From Lineolata rhizophorae (taxonomy: Eukaryota; Ascomycota; Dothideomycetes; Lineolatales; Lineolataceae), in the NCBI GenBank assembly GCA_010093515.1, contig MU001696.1, positions 397,871-461,870 on the forward strand: a stretch of DNA of 64,000 bases, given 5' to 3'. Under the pieces are notes generated by a model. It searched no databases and had not been told where the DNA came from. It saw only the letters and a program-made list of their open reading frames with translations. The translations under genes and the position numbers were made by a program. How positions within the stretch are numbered: position 1 is the stretch's first letter; every line of letters starts with the position of its first letter. Of this stretch, positions 21,957 to 32,270 are shown piece after piece.

Positions 21957-24900
21957 ATGACAGAAGAGACAAAGCTGGGGCTAGTTGAGTGTAAGTGCAA
22001 GGACTCTGCTCGACGTTTGTTTGCAGACCAGTTGCTTGTGGCTGCATATTGCGAAGCGTGACCCTCACGCGGCTGTGCGCGCGCAAGACCATGACTTCCT
22101 CCGCCGAGCTTACTACGCTGCAAATAGGTGCGAACGGACTAACACTACGTAGGGCTGGACGACCTTTGCGTCCGCTTCATCATCAACCTGCCGCAAGAGG
22201 AACTTGAATCAGTCGAGCGAATATGCTTCCAAGTCGAGGAGGCGCATTGGTTCTACGAGGATTTCGTCCGCCCGCTGGATGCATCCTTACCTTCTATGAG
22301 CCTGCGGAATTTTTGCCTTACGATCTTTAAGCATTGCCCTCTGCTGTCCCAGTTCTCTCAATATCACCATACCGCGGCCTTTTCCGAGTTCCTCGCTTAC
22401 AAGACGCGCGTTCCGGTGCGTGGCGCAATCATGCTGAACGACACAATGGATCAAGTCGTGCTGGTCAAAGGGTATAAGAAGGGCTCGAGGTGGAGCTTTC
22501 CCCGTGGCAAGATCAATAAGGACGAGAAGGACCTGGACTGTGCTGTTCGAGAAGTTTACGAGGAGACCGGCTTTGACATACGCGAAGCGGGTTTGGTGGG
22601 TGGAGAAGAGGACATGAAGTACATCGAGGTCATGATGCGAGAGCAGCACATGAGACTCTATGTATTCCGAGGTGTGCCAATGGACACCTATTTTGAACCC
22701 CGAACCAGGAAAGAGATCAGCAAGATTGAATGGTACAAGCTCTCGGACTTGCCTACGGTGAAGAAGGAGCATCAACAACAGCAAAATAACGGCGACGAAG
22801 TATTAAAGACGGCCAGGTTCTATATGGTTGCGCCTTTTCTTGGGCCATTGAAAAAATGGATAAGGCAGCAACGTAAAAAGGACACTTTAATGGCAGCAAA
22901 CGGCAAGCCCGCGCAAGGAAAAAAGCTAAAGGCTGCCGCTGCCGGGGGAGAGGAGACCGCTGAGGAAGAGGCGTACAAGACGGAGGACGTAACCGCAGAC
23001 GAAGATGCGATACCTCCGGCGGCACCTGAACCACCACCGCAGGGTGGTGATATCGAACGCTTGCTTGCTGGTCTAAGGAGGTCCCGTGCCGTTTCTAGCG
23101 ATTTGCCCGAAGTATCAGAGGTGTCTGTGACGACTAAAGTCGACGATGATCCCGCTGCCGCTTTGAAACGTCTTCTCAGTGTTGGTGGAGCACCGTCGCG
23201 ACCAGGTCCTGAGGTATATCAGCAACCGCCACAGCCCGCTGCCGAGGAGCCCAACCCGCTTCTTGCTATACTTCGTGGTCAGCCTAAACCGGCAAATACA
23301 AGCGTACGCCCACCACAAACGCCTTTTGAGCAGATCACAGTCCCTCCTGCGGAAGCGCCTAGAAGCCCGCACTACCATCACAATCTTCCGCCTCTGGCAT
23401 CGAGGACTAATATGCCACCGCCACCACTGCCTCACTTCCCGCAACAGCCTGAACAGCAGCTACCACCTCAAACTCCAATGGAGCGAATCAATCCAGCTCA
23501 GCCTCCCGCACCAAGGAGTCCACATGGCCAGCATCATCCACGCCCACCCTCGTTCTCGCAGATGCCGCCACCGCCAAGCTTTGGTATTGGTACGAGCAAT
23601 GGACAGCCACACAGCTTTGCGCATGGTTTCCAGCCTGGACATCCTCATCCACCGCTTCAAGCAGCCTTTCATATGCAGGGGCCTATGCCGCAGCAGCAAC
23701 CCTTCCGAAACGCTCCTCGACCGTATCAGCAAACTGGCGATCCATATGCTCGACAAAGCATCAACTTCCCTCAGCAACATGGCCCTATTGTTCCACCTGC
23801 GTCAAATCTTCCACTTCCAAAGCTGAACACGCACCAGTTAAATTTGCTCAATGCATTTAAGACCCCCGGAAAACCCGAAGTATCAGAAGTCTCGGCCGAG
23901 AGTAAGAACGAGCTGCCAGCTCAGCCGACGCAACCATTCGGAGCAAGTGCTCTTGGGCCTGTAGAGATTTCACCTCCTAACACCAAGCCAACAAATGCAC
24001 ATCAGAGCGGTCTTTTAGATCTCTTCCGTAAGTCAACAGTAGCGGGTCCTAACCACTTTTCCGAAGAGACCAACAAAGAGCCCGTGTCTGCTGTTGAGCC
24101 TGTTGAACTCTCAGCGCAGCCAACTCCGAGCTCGTCATCTACCCGGAGAGGCCAGGCTGGTGTGCCATCCGCCTTTCAATCGCCTGCCGGTCAAAATCCA
24201 CCAATGAAGTTCGCGGCGAGTTTGATGCCCACGCAAGTTATGGCGAACCGATCACGGGGACCTCCAACCAAGTCTGACTTCAAGACATCTGCGACGGTAT
24301 CTGGCCCACTGAACGCGCCAGACTTTGACACACTCAAGCGCAGTCAGATGTCTCACCACCACCAGCATTCTGCACAGCACGCGCAGCATCTGCAGCAGCA
24401 TCAGGCGAAGACCTTTTCAGGACAGCCACAAACAGTGCCTGATTATACTTCACCCACTTCGGCCAAGCCTCTTGCGGCCGCTGTATCGACATCGTCAACT
24501 AATGCGCCGATTCCTACCCAAATCCTCCAGCGCCCAACGGCAGGAGCTGTCGGCGGGAACGTCGCTCCTTCGACTGCCGCAGCGGCCGCGAATGCAATGC
24601 GTCGCTCTAGTGCGGCCGCCACGCCACCTGTCCCCGTGCATACAGTCTCTCCGAAGACGACGCTTCAAGCGCCTCGGCCGTTCCACCCGCAGCAGATCCT
24701 ACGCCGCCCGTCACACCAGATTAGCGGCAGCGGCTGGGGATCGCCTTCCCCAACTACGCAACTCGTGGGCCAGCAACAGCCCGAAAAGCCGCAACAAGAT
24801 GCGGGCCTTTCGGCACGCCAGGCGAACCAGCAGCCGAAGCAACCGGAAGCAGTCCGGCCCTTCGACCGCCGCAGCGTTGCCAACCCAGAGCAAAAGGTCG

Positions 24901-25433
24901 CTCTCCTCGAGCTTTTCAACAAGCCGCACGCCGCGGCGCCGGCGCGCCCGCCCACTAGCAGCGGCAGCAACCAGCAACAACAGGCGACAAGCGGCAGCGC
25001 GAAGCAGGCGACGCCGACGTACAAACCAGCTACGCCGCGCACGCACCAATCGCACGTCGTGAGCCCCGTGTCACCCCTTCCCAGGGGCCAGGCCGCGCAG
25101 CAGCAGCGCGAGCGGGCGCAACATGAGCGGGCGGACCACGGGCAGGGCGTCATTTTGATCAACAACCGCAGCCGCATTAGCAGCATCGACTCCCAAGCGG
25201 CGGGCGAAGCTGGTGGCGAGGCTGCTGCTGCAGCCGCGGATGGTAGCGTTCTGGGTGGACTGGTGGACATTCCTGCCGGCGGGAAGGCGAAAGTGACGGC
25301 CGAGCCATCGGAAATAGGGGTGGCGCGGCCGTTGAAGGAGGAGAGGCCGTCGTCGCAGAGCCCGGTTACGCCGGTGGACAGGACGTTCTTGCTCGGGTAT
25401 TTGGAAGGGGTGGTCAAGGGGAAGAGGAAGTGA
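21957..25433 (+). CDS. DCP2: mRNA-decapping enzyme subunit 2
   Basis: A 34-nt first exon (21957-21990, MTEETKLGLVE plus one base) splices at GTAAGT to 22153-25433, whose first two bases complete the Trp of the conserved VEWLDDLCVRF. The product is 1104 residues. The N-terminal regulatory domain contains FIINLPQEELESVERICFQ and HWFYEDFVRP. The Nudix domain follows; the Nudix box spans residues 130-152, with catalytic Glu in REVYEE (about 145-149). Box B follows to about residue 245. The remaining 850 residues are Pro/Gln-rich and disordered, with short leucine-rich pieces such as LLDLFRKS and ALLELFNKP of the type that bind decapping activators. Dcp2 with Dcp1 removes the m7G cap in P-bodies before 5'-3' decay. 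Confidence 0.96.
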
Positions 25434-25820
25434 GGGTGGAGTTGAGGAGGTGGTTGGTTGGTAAAGCGGTATTTTATAAGCGCTAATGAATTACTACGAG
25501 TTCAGGTAAACGATGCTGAGACCCTGCCGCGATGGGAATTGGGTGGAAAGGGAAGGTTAGGTTTAGTGGCGAAACTAAAGGTATTATCGTTACGGGGACG
25601 GACAAGCCGTTTAACGCCTTGTCTTCAAATCGATAGCAGGAACAGTGCGTGGATGATTGAATGTGATGTTGTACAGTAATGTTTTCTCAGCAATTATGTA
25701 GTTTCTTATGCCAAAAAAGCGACCAGAACGAAGCAGGTCTGCCTCTCTGCTAGCATCCACAAATCAGTTTTACGTTGTGATCTTATCCGTACATGATGAT
25801 GGCTTCATTATATGCATATT
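25434..25820. other. convergent 3' flanks of DCP2 and IBA57
   Basis: 387 bp between two convergent genes. Only 3' untranslated sequence is expected and nothing else is seen. Confidence 0.55.
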
Positions 25821-27395
25821 TCACTCAGTCCTCTTCCTAGCTTCCGGGGAGATCTCGATCTTCTCTCGCAACCATGGCGGGACTATCGCTTTGATGAACA
25901 CCCCTTGCCCGTCCTCTTGTGGCATGTCTTTCCCTCCTTCGTCTTTCCACTTCAACTTAAACTCCATCCCGGGCTTATAATTGCCGCCTTCGCTAGAAAT
26001 ACGCACGTCAGTCATCATCTCCAACCGACACAGCGCCAACCCAACGTTCCCAACCCCCGCAACGAACTTCCCCGCGCTACGTCCCGAACGCCCAGCAGGC
26101 TTGATATCCACGCCGGGAGCCGGACTCGGCAACCCCTCCAACTCCGGCGCATACAACTCGGGCCTCAACATAGCGGGTGTCGTAAGCGTGGCATCACTAC
26201 TGCCGGCCTCACTCTTTGCCACGGCGCCGTCGTCTCCGCCGGCGTAGAGCAGCACGGGCAACACGCGCTTGCGCACGACGCCCGTGTGCTGCGTGCGGAT
26301 GGTGAGCTCCTGGCCGACGTAGCAGCCCTTGCGGAAGTCGACGCCGTGCATGACGTCCATGTTGGACTCGTGTGGGAGGGCCGACTCGGGCACGAGCTCG
26401 GCGGCGCCCTCGGGCACGCCGTGCAGGTAGCGCCATAGCGCGTAGTCGGTCGGACCGCCGCCGGCTGCCACGGCCGTGGCGTCCGAGAGCAGGGTCTGCG
26501 CTTCGGCGACGGGCGCGACGATGCGGGCGCCGAGGCCGGGAGCGCGCGGATCGCGCTGCAGCAGGATGGACGAAGCCGGCGCGCGGCTCTGGCGCCGGAG
26601 GGCCGCGAGGAGGCCTTCCTCTCCCTCGCGCGCCGCTCGCGCGTCCCACGCGGCCCAGACGCCCCACTCTTCGGCGCTCAGCGCGGCAAAGTCGATCTTG
26701 CTGCGCAGCTTGTGCCGACGGAGGTGCTTGAGCAGCGTGTCCCTCTGCGCCGCATCCACCTCGACCAAATACGCCGGGTCCTCGGCCTCCGCTGCCCACA
26801 CCCGATCCTTCTCGCGCTTGCCGCTCTCGCGCGCGGACGCCCACGCCCTCCACGCCGCCACCCCGCCGCAGCCGTACACGAACGCGTCGTGTACGATGCG
26901 GCCCGGCGCGTTCAGGAACGCCGTGTATAACGTGGGCGCCAGCGTCGCTAGCACATCTTCTCCCGCCTTTCCCAGCGCGCCGCCGTTATCCCCGGCGCCA
27001 TCCGGCGCCGACGCCACCGTTTCAGAGGTCGTGATGATGTTGGGCGGGTTCGGCGCGAGAATTGCATTAGTAACGAGGCCCTGCAGGAAGTGCGCGGCGT
27101 CGCGGCCGTATATGGTGAGGAGGGAGCGCTCGGAAAGACGAGCGAGACCCGTGAGCTTCGGAGAGGGTGGCGCGGGCGCAGGAGAGAGCGAGAGCGCAGA
27201 AGTGGAGGGCGTGGAGCTGGTCGGTGTTGCGCTGGAGAGGCGGACGGGTGACGTAGTGAGGAGCTTGATTTGTCGGTGGAACGGCGCTGGGTGCGCCCGA
27301 GCTTGCGCGAGGCGCGAGAGGCAGCGACCGCATATCGCTGGTGTGGGTGAGATTGGACGGGCGAGATTAAGCGGGAGACATCGAGAGGCCCGCAT
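25821..27395 (-). CDS. IBA57: mitochondrial iron-sulfur cluster assembly factor IBA57 (CAF17 family)
   Basis: A single exon encodes 524 residues, with ATG at 27395. The first ~55 residues are Arg/Ser/Ala-rich without acidic residues, fitting a mitochondrial presequence. The folate-binding GcvT-like domain starts at LARLSERSLLTIYGRDAAHF, and the signature KGCYVGQELTIRTQHTG lies at about residues 352-368; its Cys is the invariant residue of the YgfZ/IBA57 family. Iba57 works with Isa1 and Isa2 in the matrix to build [4Fe-4S] clusters on aconitase-type and radical-SAM enzymes. The protein is longer than most homologues because of Ala/Gly-rich inserts. An out-of-frame ATG at 27472 lies upstream. 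Confidence 0.94.
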   Translation of the reverse strand: MRASRCLPLNLARPISPTPAICGRCLSRLAQARAHPAPFHRQIKLLTTSPVRLSSATPTSSTPSTSALSLSPAPAPPSPKLTGLARLSERSLLTIYGRDAAHFLQGLVTNAILAPNPPNIITTSETVASAPDGAGDNGGALGKAGEDVLATLAPTLYTAFLNAPGRIVHDAFVYGCGGVAAWRAWASARESGKREKDRVWAAEAEDPAYLVEVDAAQRDTLLKHLRRHKLRSKIDFAALSAEEWGVWAAWDARAAREGEEGLLAALRRQSRAPASSILLQRDPRAPGLGARIVAPVAEAQTLLSDATAVAAGGGPTDYALWRYLHGVPEGAAELVPESALPHESNMDVMHGVDFRKGCYVGQELTIRTQHTGVVRKRVLPVLLYAGGDDGAVAKSEAGSSDATLTTPAMLRPELYAPELEGLPSPAPGVDIKPAGRSGRSAGKFVAGVGNVGLALCRLEMMTDVRISSEGGNYKPGMEFKLKWKDEGGKDMPQEDGQGVFIKAIVPPWLREKIEISPEARKRTE

Positions 27396-28710
27396 TGTGC
27401 GCGCGGATGTGCGGATGTCAGAGTGGTAGGTAATAGGGAACCATCAGCGATCGACTGTAGCTCAAAGTCCATGCGCTAAATAACGCCAATTAGCGATATA
27501 GTTAAATGCCCGCGATTGGTTGACGAACTGTGCGTATAAATATAGTCTTCTACGTCAAAGACTTGTAGTATTATAAATTAGCAGTCGCTATTACGCGTGA
27601 GATATTACGTGTAATTTGTGTTATTTCTTTAAGGGTAGATGGCTTTATAGAATGATACTGTTTTATGTGTGCTAAAATCACCATAGGATCCACTTGGCAG
27701 TATCAAATCAACAACCTGTACACATGAGCTAGCAACTTACAAACTGTATTGGAACCTAGATTCTGTAAAAAGAAACAATGCGGTATAAATTTATACACAA
27801 TTCACCACATATGAAATTCCTTAACTTCATTGCCTCCACAGCCGTCTCGATATTGGCCTTCTCGAATAAATCCTTCTATGTCGTCGCCGACGAAACAGTC
27901 CCTACTTATAAGATTCCATCTGTCTTCGGCACGTTCTCGCAGTAGGCACGGTGCTGGAGTCCTCGTGATAATCCTGTTTAATATTGGACTGCGCTAGGAT
28001 ACTAAGAGATAACTGATCGGCTTAATCCACCAAGTTAGTGGCATTGGAGCCACTCCTGGGTCACAAACCTCACCACCCAAGTAGTTAAAACAAGCACTTC
28101 TTGACCCCGGTAGAGTGCACTGTGCTGTGCAGCAGTAAAGTGACGACGGCGAGACGTCGCGCTAAGATGGTGCTGAGTGCAAGGAAAGGGAGCGTAGTGC
28201 TGTTCGTAGCGCCGGATGCAAATCGTGTACTAATGCCATTGGCAGTGGGAAGTTAGAGCGAAAAAAATTTCCCAGGAAGATCATGATGGTGCGGTCAGGG
28301 TAGGGTGGCCTGAAGAGGCGATGGGAAAAAGATGAAGGTGGAAAGAGAGAAATGAAGAGCTGCGTGAAGGTGAAAGGGGGGGAGTGCACAAGGTAAGAAC
28401 ATAGAAAAGACTGGTTCACGGGAGGATGTAACATAAGATTGGGGTTAATGTGATTGCTTGGGGCTATCATAACAAAATGTCCGAATTTAGAATCCGAAGG
28501 GCTTCAAGAACAGACTTGTGGTACTGTTCTCGTTTGAAACAACTTAGAGCACCATCTGATGCTAATAAGTAGCTCTGCCAGAGTTGCAACTACCTCGAGC
28601 TTAGAATTACAACTTTCTTGATATTATTTTCCCCCATGAACACATTTGGTGCAGAACTCGGGCCCTGACCACACCATATCTTCTAATGCATCCTTGAACT
28701 TTGAAATCAA
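27396..28710. other. intergenic region, AT-rich at 27480-27870
   Basis: Holds the IBA57 5' flank and the 3' flank of the next minus-strand gene. The 27480-27870 stretch is distinctly AT-richer than its surroundings. No gene, repeat or RNA was recognised. Confidence 0.55.
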
Positions 28711-29709
28711 TCAGCCACCCACTTCTTCAATCTTGCCTTTCCCTAAATCTCTCCTCTGCCCTGTCATCAACCTCCCAATCACATCTCGTTCTTTCCTCTT
28801 TCTTTTCCTACTCACCACACTAGCGCCTGCCTTTTCGCTACCACCGAATTCGGCCTCATCATCAGCCTCATTATTATCCTCGCTCTCCTCGCTACTTGAT
28901 TCTTCCATCTCATCTTGACCCACACCGTTTCTTTTTCGCTCTTCGAGAACACCTAGCCCAAGGCTCTGAACCACAAGAAGACCTAGTTAGCTGAAGAGAT
29001 GATGTTTTCAAGGAAATAACACAAAAGTGATAAAAAAAAAGTGCGGACTTACCATTTCGACATACGCCTCATTCACGCCGACATTCTCCATATCCATCTG
29101 TGCCTGTCGTCCTTCCGCCATATCCCGCTCTAACGCCTCGTTCGCGGCCCGCAGCTGCGGCAAGAACCGCGCAATGCGTTCGCTCAAGGGTAAAGGATGC
29201 GCGCCATCTTCATCCACCATGTCGTCATCGCCATAATTATCGATACCGAAATCCTCGTTAGGCGAATCGTCTTCGGCCTCTTGATCCGGGCTATCCCTTT
29301 CATCCTCACTGGTCTCACTCAGACTGGTCTCGCTACTCGGATCCGTACTGCTAGCACTCGACGCGTCTCCCTCACCCCCTCCCAACCCGCCCTTGCTCTC
29401 CTCCATGTCGCCGTCGTTCTCATCTTCCTGCTCCTCGCTGCCCTCGCTCGACTGTCCCTGCGCTTCCTCGTCCTCTTCCACCTCCGTCGAGAACAGCGCG
29501 CTTGCCTCCGACACGCTGCGCACGCTCTCGGCGCTGCTGTTGTCCTTGTCGGACGCCGCGTCGGCGGAGGGCGCGAGGCGGGGACGCGTGTTGCGGCGCT
29601 CGTGCGCGGGGCGGAGGAGTGGGTGAGGTGGCGGGGTTAGGGTTTCGGCGTGCGGACGCTTGTGGGAGGCGGGTGTGGCTTGCGAGGCTGGTGAGTCGGT
29701 GGTGTCCAT
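28711..29709 (-). CDS. NOPCHAP1-like (DUF4598) acidic protein
   Basis: Two exons (29053-29709, 28711-28965) join phase 0 at GTAAGT/CAG to 303 residues. The first 155 residues are Ser/Glu/Asp-rich. The conserved part is a helix (SERIARFLPQLRAANEALER), then DMENVGVNEAYVEM joined by the splice to SLGLGVLEER. This helix plus LGLGVLEE signature is that of fungal DUF4598 proteins, homologous to human NOPCHAP1/C12orf45, a client chaperone linking NOP58 to the R2TP complex in box C/D snoRNP assembly. The tail has a basic cluster (RKRKRKERD) consistent with nuclear import. The family call rests on the short signature; the snoRNP role is inferred from the human protein. Confidence 0.78.
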
Positions 29710-30568
29710 TGGAGGCGGAGAGGCGCTTGTGGTGCTAAGCGAGCGTGCTGTGGTGGTGAGGGTTTGGTGGTGGTGTCTCGCGCTTGTGGAGTCCGCCAAG
29801 GTTCGCGATGTTGAAGAAGGATCGTGGTGCGATGTGCGCTCGATAATAGTAAACGGGCTTGTCGCGATAAGCAGCTGTGGTGGAATCGTAGCTGGCTGCA
29901 ATTGCAGTCTGTCGCAGTAGGTGCCGATACGAAGCTGGCGACCGAAGAAGAGCTCGAAATTGCTAAACGTCGCAGGCAATGCGAGAATGCAGACGCGGCT
30001 GCGCTCCCAAGAGCGCGTGAAACTGAAGTAATGTAATGTCAAGTGGAGGAGTTGTGGGAGGCAAACGAAGTCCGGGACAAACTCAAGGTGGTGGTGGAGG
30101 AAGGCAGACGGGAGAAATGCGCGCGTGAGTTGTTAGGTAGGTGCTAGCTGCGCACCTGTGGCAGAACTTTTCCAGCCCGGGCGGTGGGGCTACGGGCGGT
30201 GAGCATAGGGCTACACATGCGTCGACCAATTACGTCAAACATGCCCCCTGCTATGGAGGGGCCGATGATTTGGTTGAAAATGGACCGACCACAACCTGGG
30301 TATCCAGGCAGTCTTAGAGGCAAGAGTGGTGTTTCATTATCAGAACTACGTGTTAACTTACTCAACTAATAAAAGACTGACTTGTTTAGCATTGTCTGTT
30401 GAAGACCTAAAAGCTCCTCTGCCGCTTAGTAGCGCCATCTACTGATAGGTATCCATCGATATTAAAACTATGTAAGCTCGAACGCATAAACAATAACATG
30501 TTAGAGGTTGCAGGAGAGTATGAGTCTCTAGCAAACCAAGGATCCCCTTACTTGTCTTCTATGCCCAA
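29710..30568. other. intergenic region
   Basis: Holds the 5' flank of the NOPCHAP1-like gene and the 3' flank of the Sec14-type gene. A TTACGTCA-like site (about 30228-30236) resembles a CRE/ATF element; its use is unproven. Confidence 0.5.
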
Positions 30569-31819
30569 TTAGGCCTTCATCTCCGCATTCGCACTTGTGG
30601 TACTTTCAGTGCTGGCCTCCTTTGGCTCCTCTTTCTTCTCGTCCTCCTTAGGCTCTTCTTTTTTGTCCTCTACTTTGAGCTCTCCTATCTTCTCCTCCAC
30701 ATTACCCACCTCCTCATTCTTCCCCCCCTCCTCGACTTCACCGCCTCTCAACATCCATTCACTTGCACCCACCTTCTTGCCATCCTTCTCCCAGCGCGCG
30801 CGCATCTCCTCGCGGCGCTGCTTCGCGAGTTCCGTCAATGCCGGCCAGTATTCCTGGTGGTCGTACTCGAAGTCGACTTCGCCGCCATGGGAGGCGATTA
30901 GCTGCTCGGGTGGGATGTGGGACGAGAGTGCCTCGTTAAAGTGCATCTTGTCACGGGTGATGGGGTCGATGAAGGGGCGAATGAGCTTGTAGAAGGTGGA
31001 AATGAACCAGGGGACTGCAACCACGTTAGAATTGTGACTCGAACAATTCTTTCAACCCGACAAAAAAGAGAAGAATGGAAACTTACGCTCCGTGATCAAC
31101 GCCCTCCCCAGCCTCTCCGGATAATGGCCTTGCAAAATACCCAAGACCTCCTTGCCCCCCGCCAGTCCCGGCCCACTCTTTCCCCTCGACGTCCCGCCGT
31201 AGCTAATGACTAGCGCTAGCGTCTCCTGGCCCGGCGGCATGACATCGATGACCCTCTCCAACATGTACACCAGATGCTGCAACTGCCCCTTCCACTCGTC
31301 CGTGTTCTGCCTCGCCGGATTCAGGTACAGGCACGGCCGCCCGTCCGTGTCGAACCCGAACAGCACCTGCTTGCCCGTCTCGTTCTCGCGCGACACCCCC
31401 TCGGGCGTCAGCGCGTCGACGCCGAACTCGCGCCGCCACGCCAGCGTCGCCTGCAGCCGCCGCGCCGCCTCCGGCGCGTTCCACTTGGTCGCGCGCAGGT
31501 AGCGCAGGATGCACTCACGTGTCAGCCACATGCGCTCGCCGCCCGTGATAGGCTCCGTCGGGGCGCCGCGGGCCGTGCTCGTCGGGACGGTGGTCCATTG
31601 CGAGACGGTCGAGAGGACCTGGTCGTACTTGGCGGACTCGTCGGCGGTCAAAGGTCTCGGGGGAGCGCGGGGCTTGCTGCTGGGGTGAGGGTGCGCGACG
31701 GGGGTTTTGCGTGGGCCGGTTGGACCGGTGATGCCGGGAGGGTTGCTGCTCAAGGCGGCGCTCTTTTCGGAGGGCTGGGCTGCTGCCACGGGCTGCTGCG
31801 GGTCGGCGGTAGTAGCCAT
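30569..31819 (-). CDS. CRAL-TRIO (Sec14-like) lipid-transfer protein
   Basis: Two exons (31087-31819, 30569-31014) join at GTAAGT/CAG to 392 residues. An N-terminal Pro/Ala-rich stretch is followed by the CRAL-TRIO N helix region (LTRECILRYLRATKWNAPEA) and the lipid-binding domain: VLFGFDTDGRPCLYLNPARQ, a long helix ending in MLERVIDVM, then GKEVLGILQGHYPERLGRAL and, across the splice, LPWFISTFYKLIRPFIDP and KMHFNEALSSHIPPEQL. The end is Lys/Glu-rich and repetitive. Such proteins exchange phosphatidylinositol with another lipid between membranes. The exact paralogue (Sec14, Pdr16/17, Csr1) cannot be assigned. Its start faces the POL12 start 450 bp away. Confidence 0.9.
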
Positions 31820-32270
31820 GGCCAGGACTTGGGATTTAAAGCTCAGATCCTTACAGTCTCAATGGGATCCAAATGGCTTGTGGTTGGCGTAATTAGGTTC
31901 TTGAGCCACAGTCAGATAGAAACGCACAAGAGCCAAGCCTAGAGCAAGATGGGGGAATCGGCGGGCGAAGGTAGCGGTGAAGTGAGATTGTTGGGGCGGG
32001 AAGCTTTTAAGCTGGCCGGTGTCTGATTGGAGGTGAGCATCAAGCCACGACGGGTCTGCTCGACCCGGGGGCCCGGCTCCACCACCGAGCCGCGCTAACT
32101 CTTGGCGCTAGAAAGCGCGCTACGCTACACCCCCGGACGCGTCTAGCAACGCGTGCACGCGTCTTCGACCACTCCACCACTTCGGGTCGACTCAAGTTCT
32201 CTCGCGCCACGATACTCCTCCAACGCCCAACATTTCTTCCGAAACCAATTGAATACGAAAAGCTTTCACA
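31820..32270. other. shared divergent promoter region
   Basis: 450 bp separates the start codons of the Sec14-type gene (-) and POL12 (+), so both promoters must lie here. ACGCGT-like sequence at about 32136-32158 (ACGCGTC, AACGCGTG, ACGCGTCTT) matches the MCB/MBF core known to drive S-phase genes including POL12 in yeast; in this organism that is inference. Confidence 0.5.

Noticed and set aside
26476-27429. 317-codon plus-strand open frame opposite IBA57
   Set aside because: It is antisense to a well-conserved gene in GC-rich DNA, has no domain, and is Ser/Ala/Arg-biased as expected for a shadow frame.
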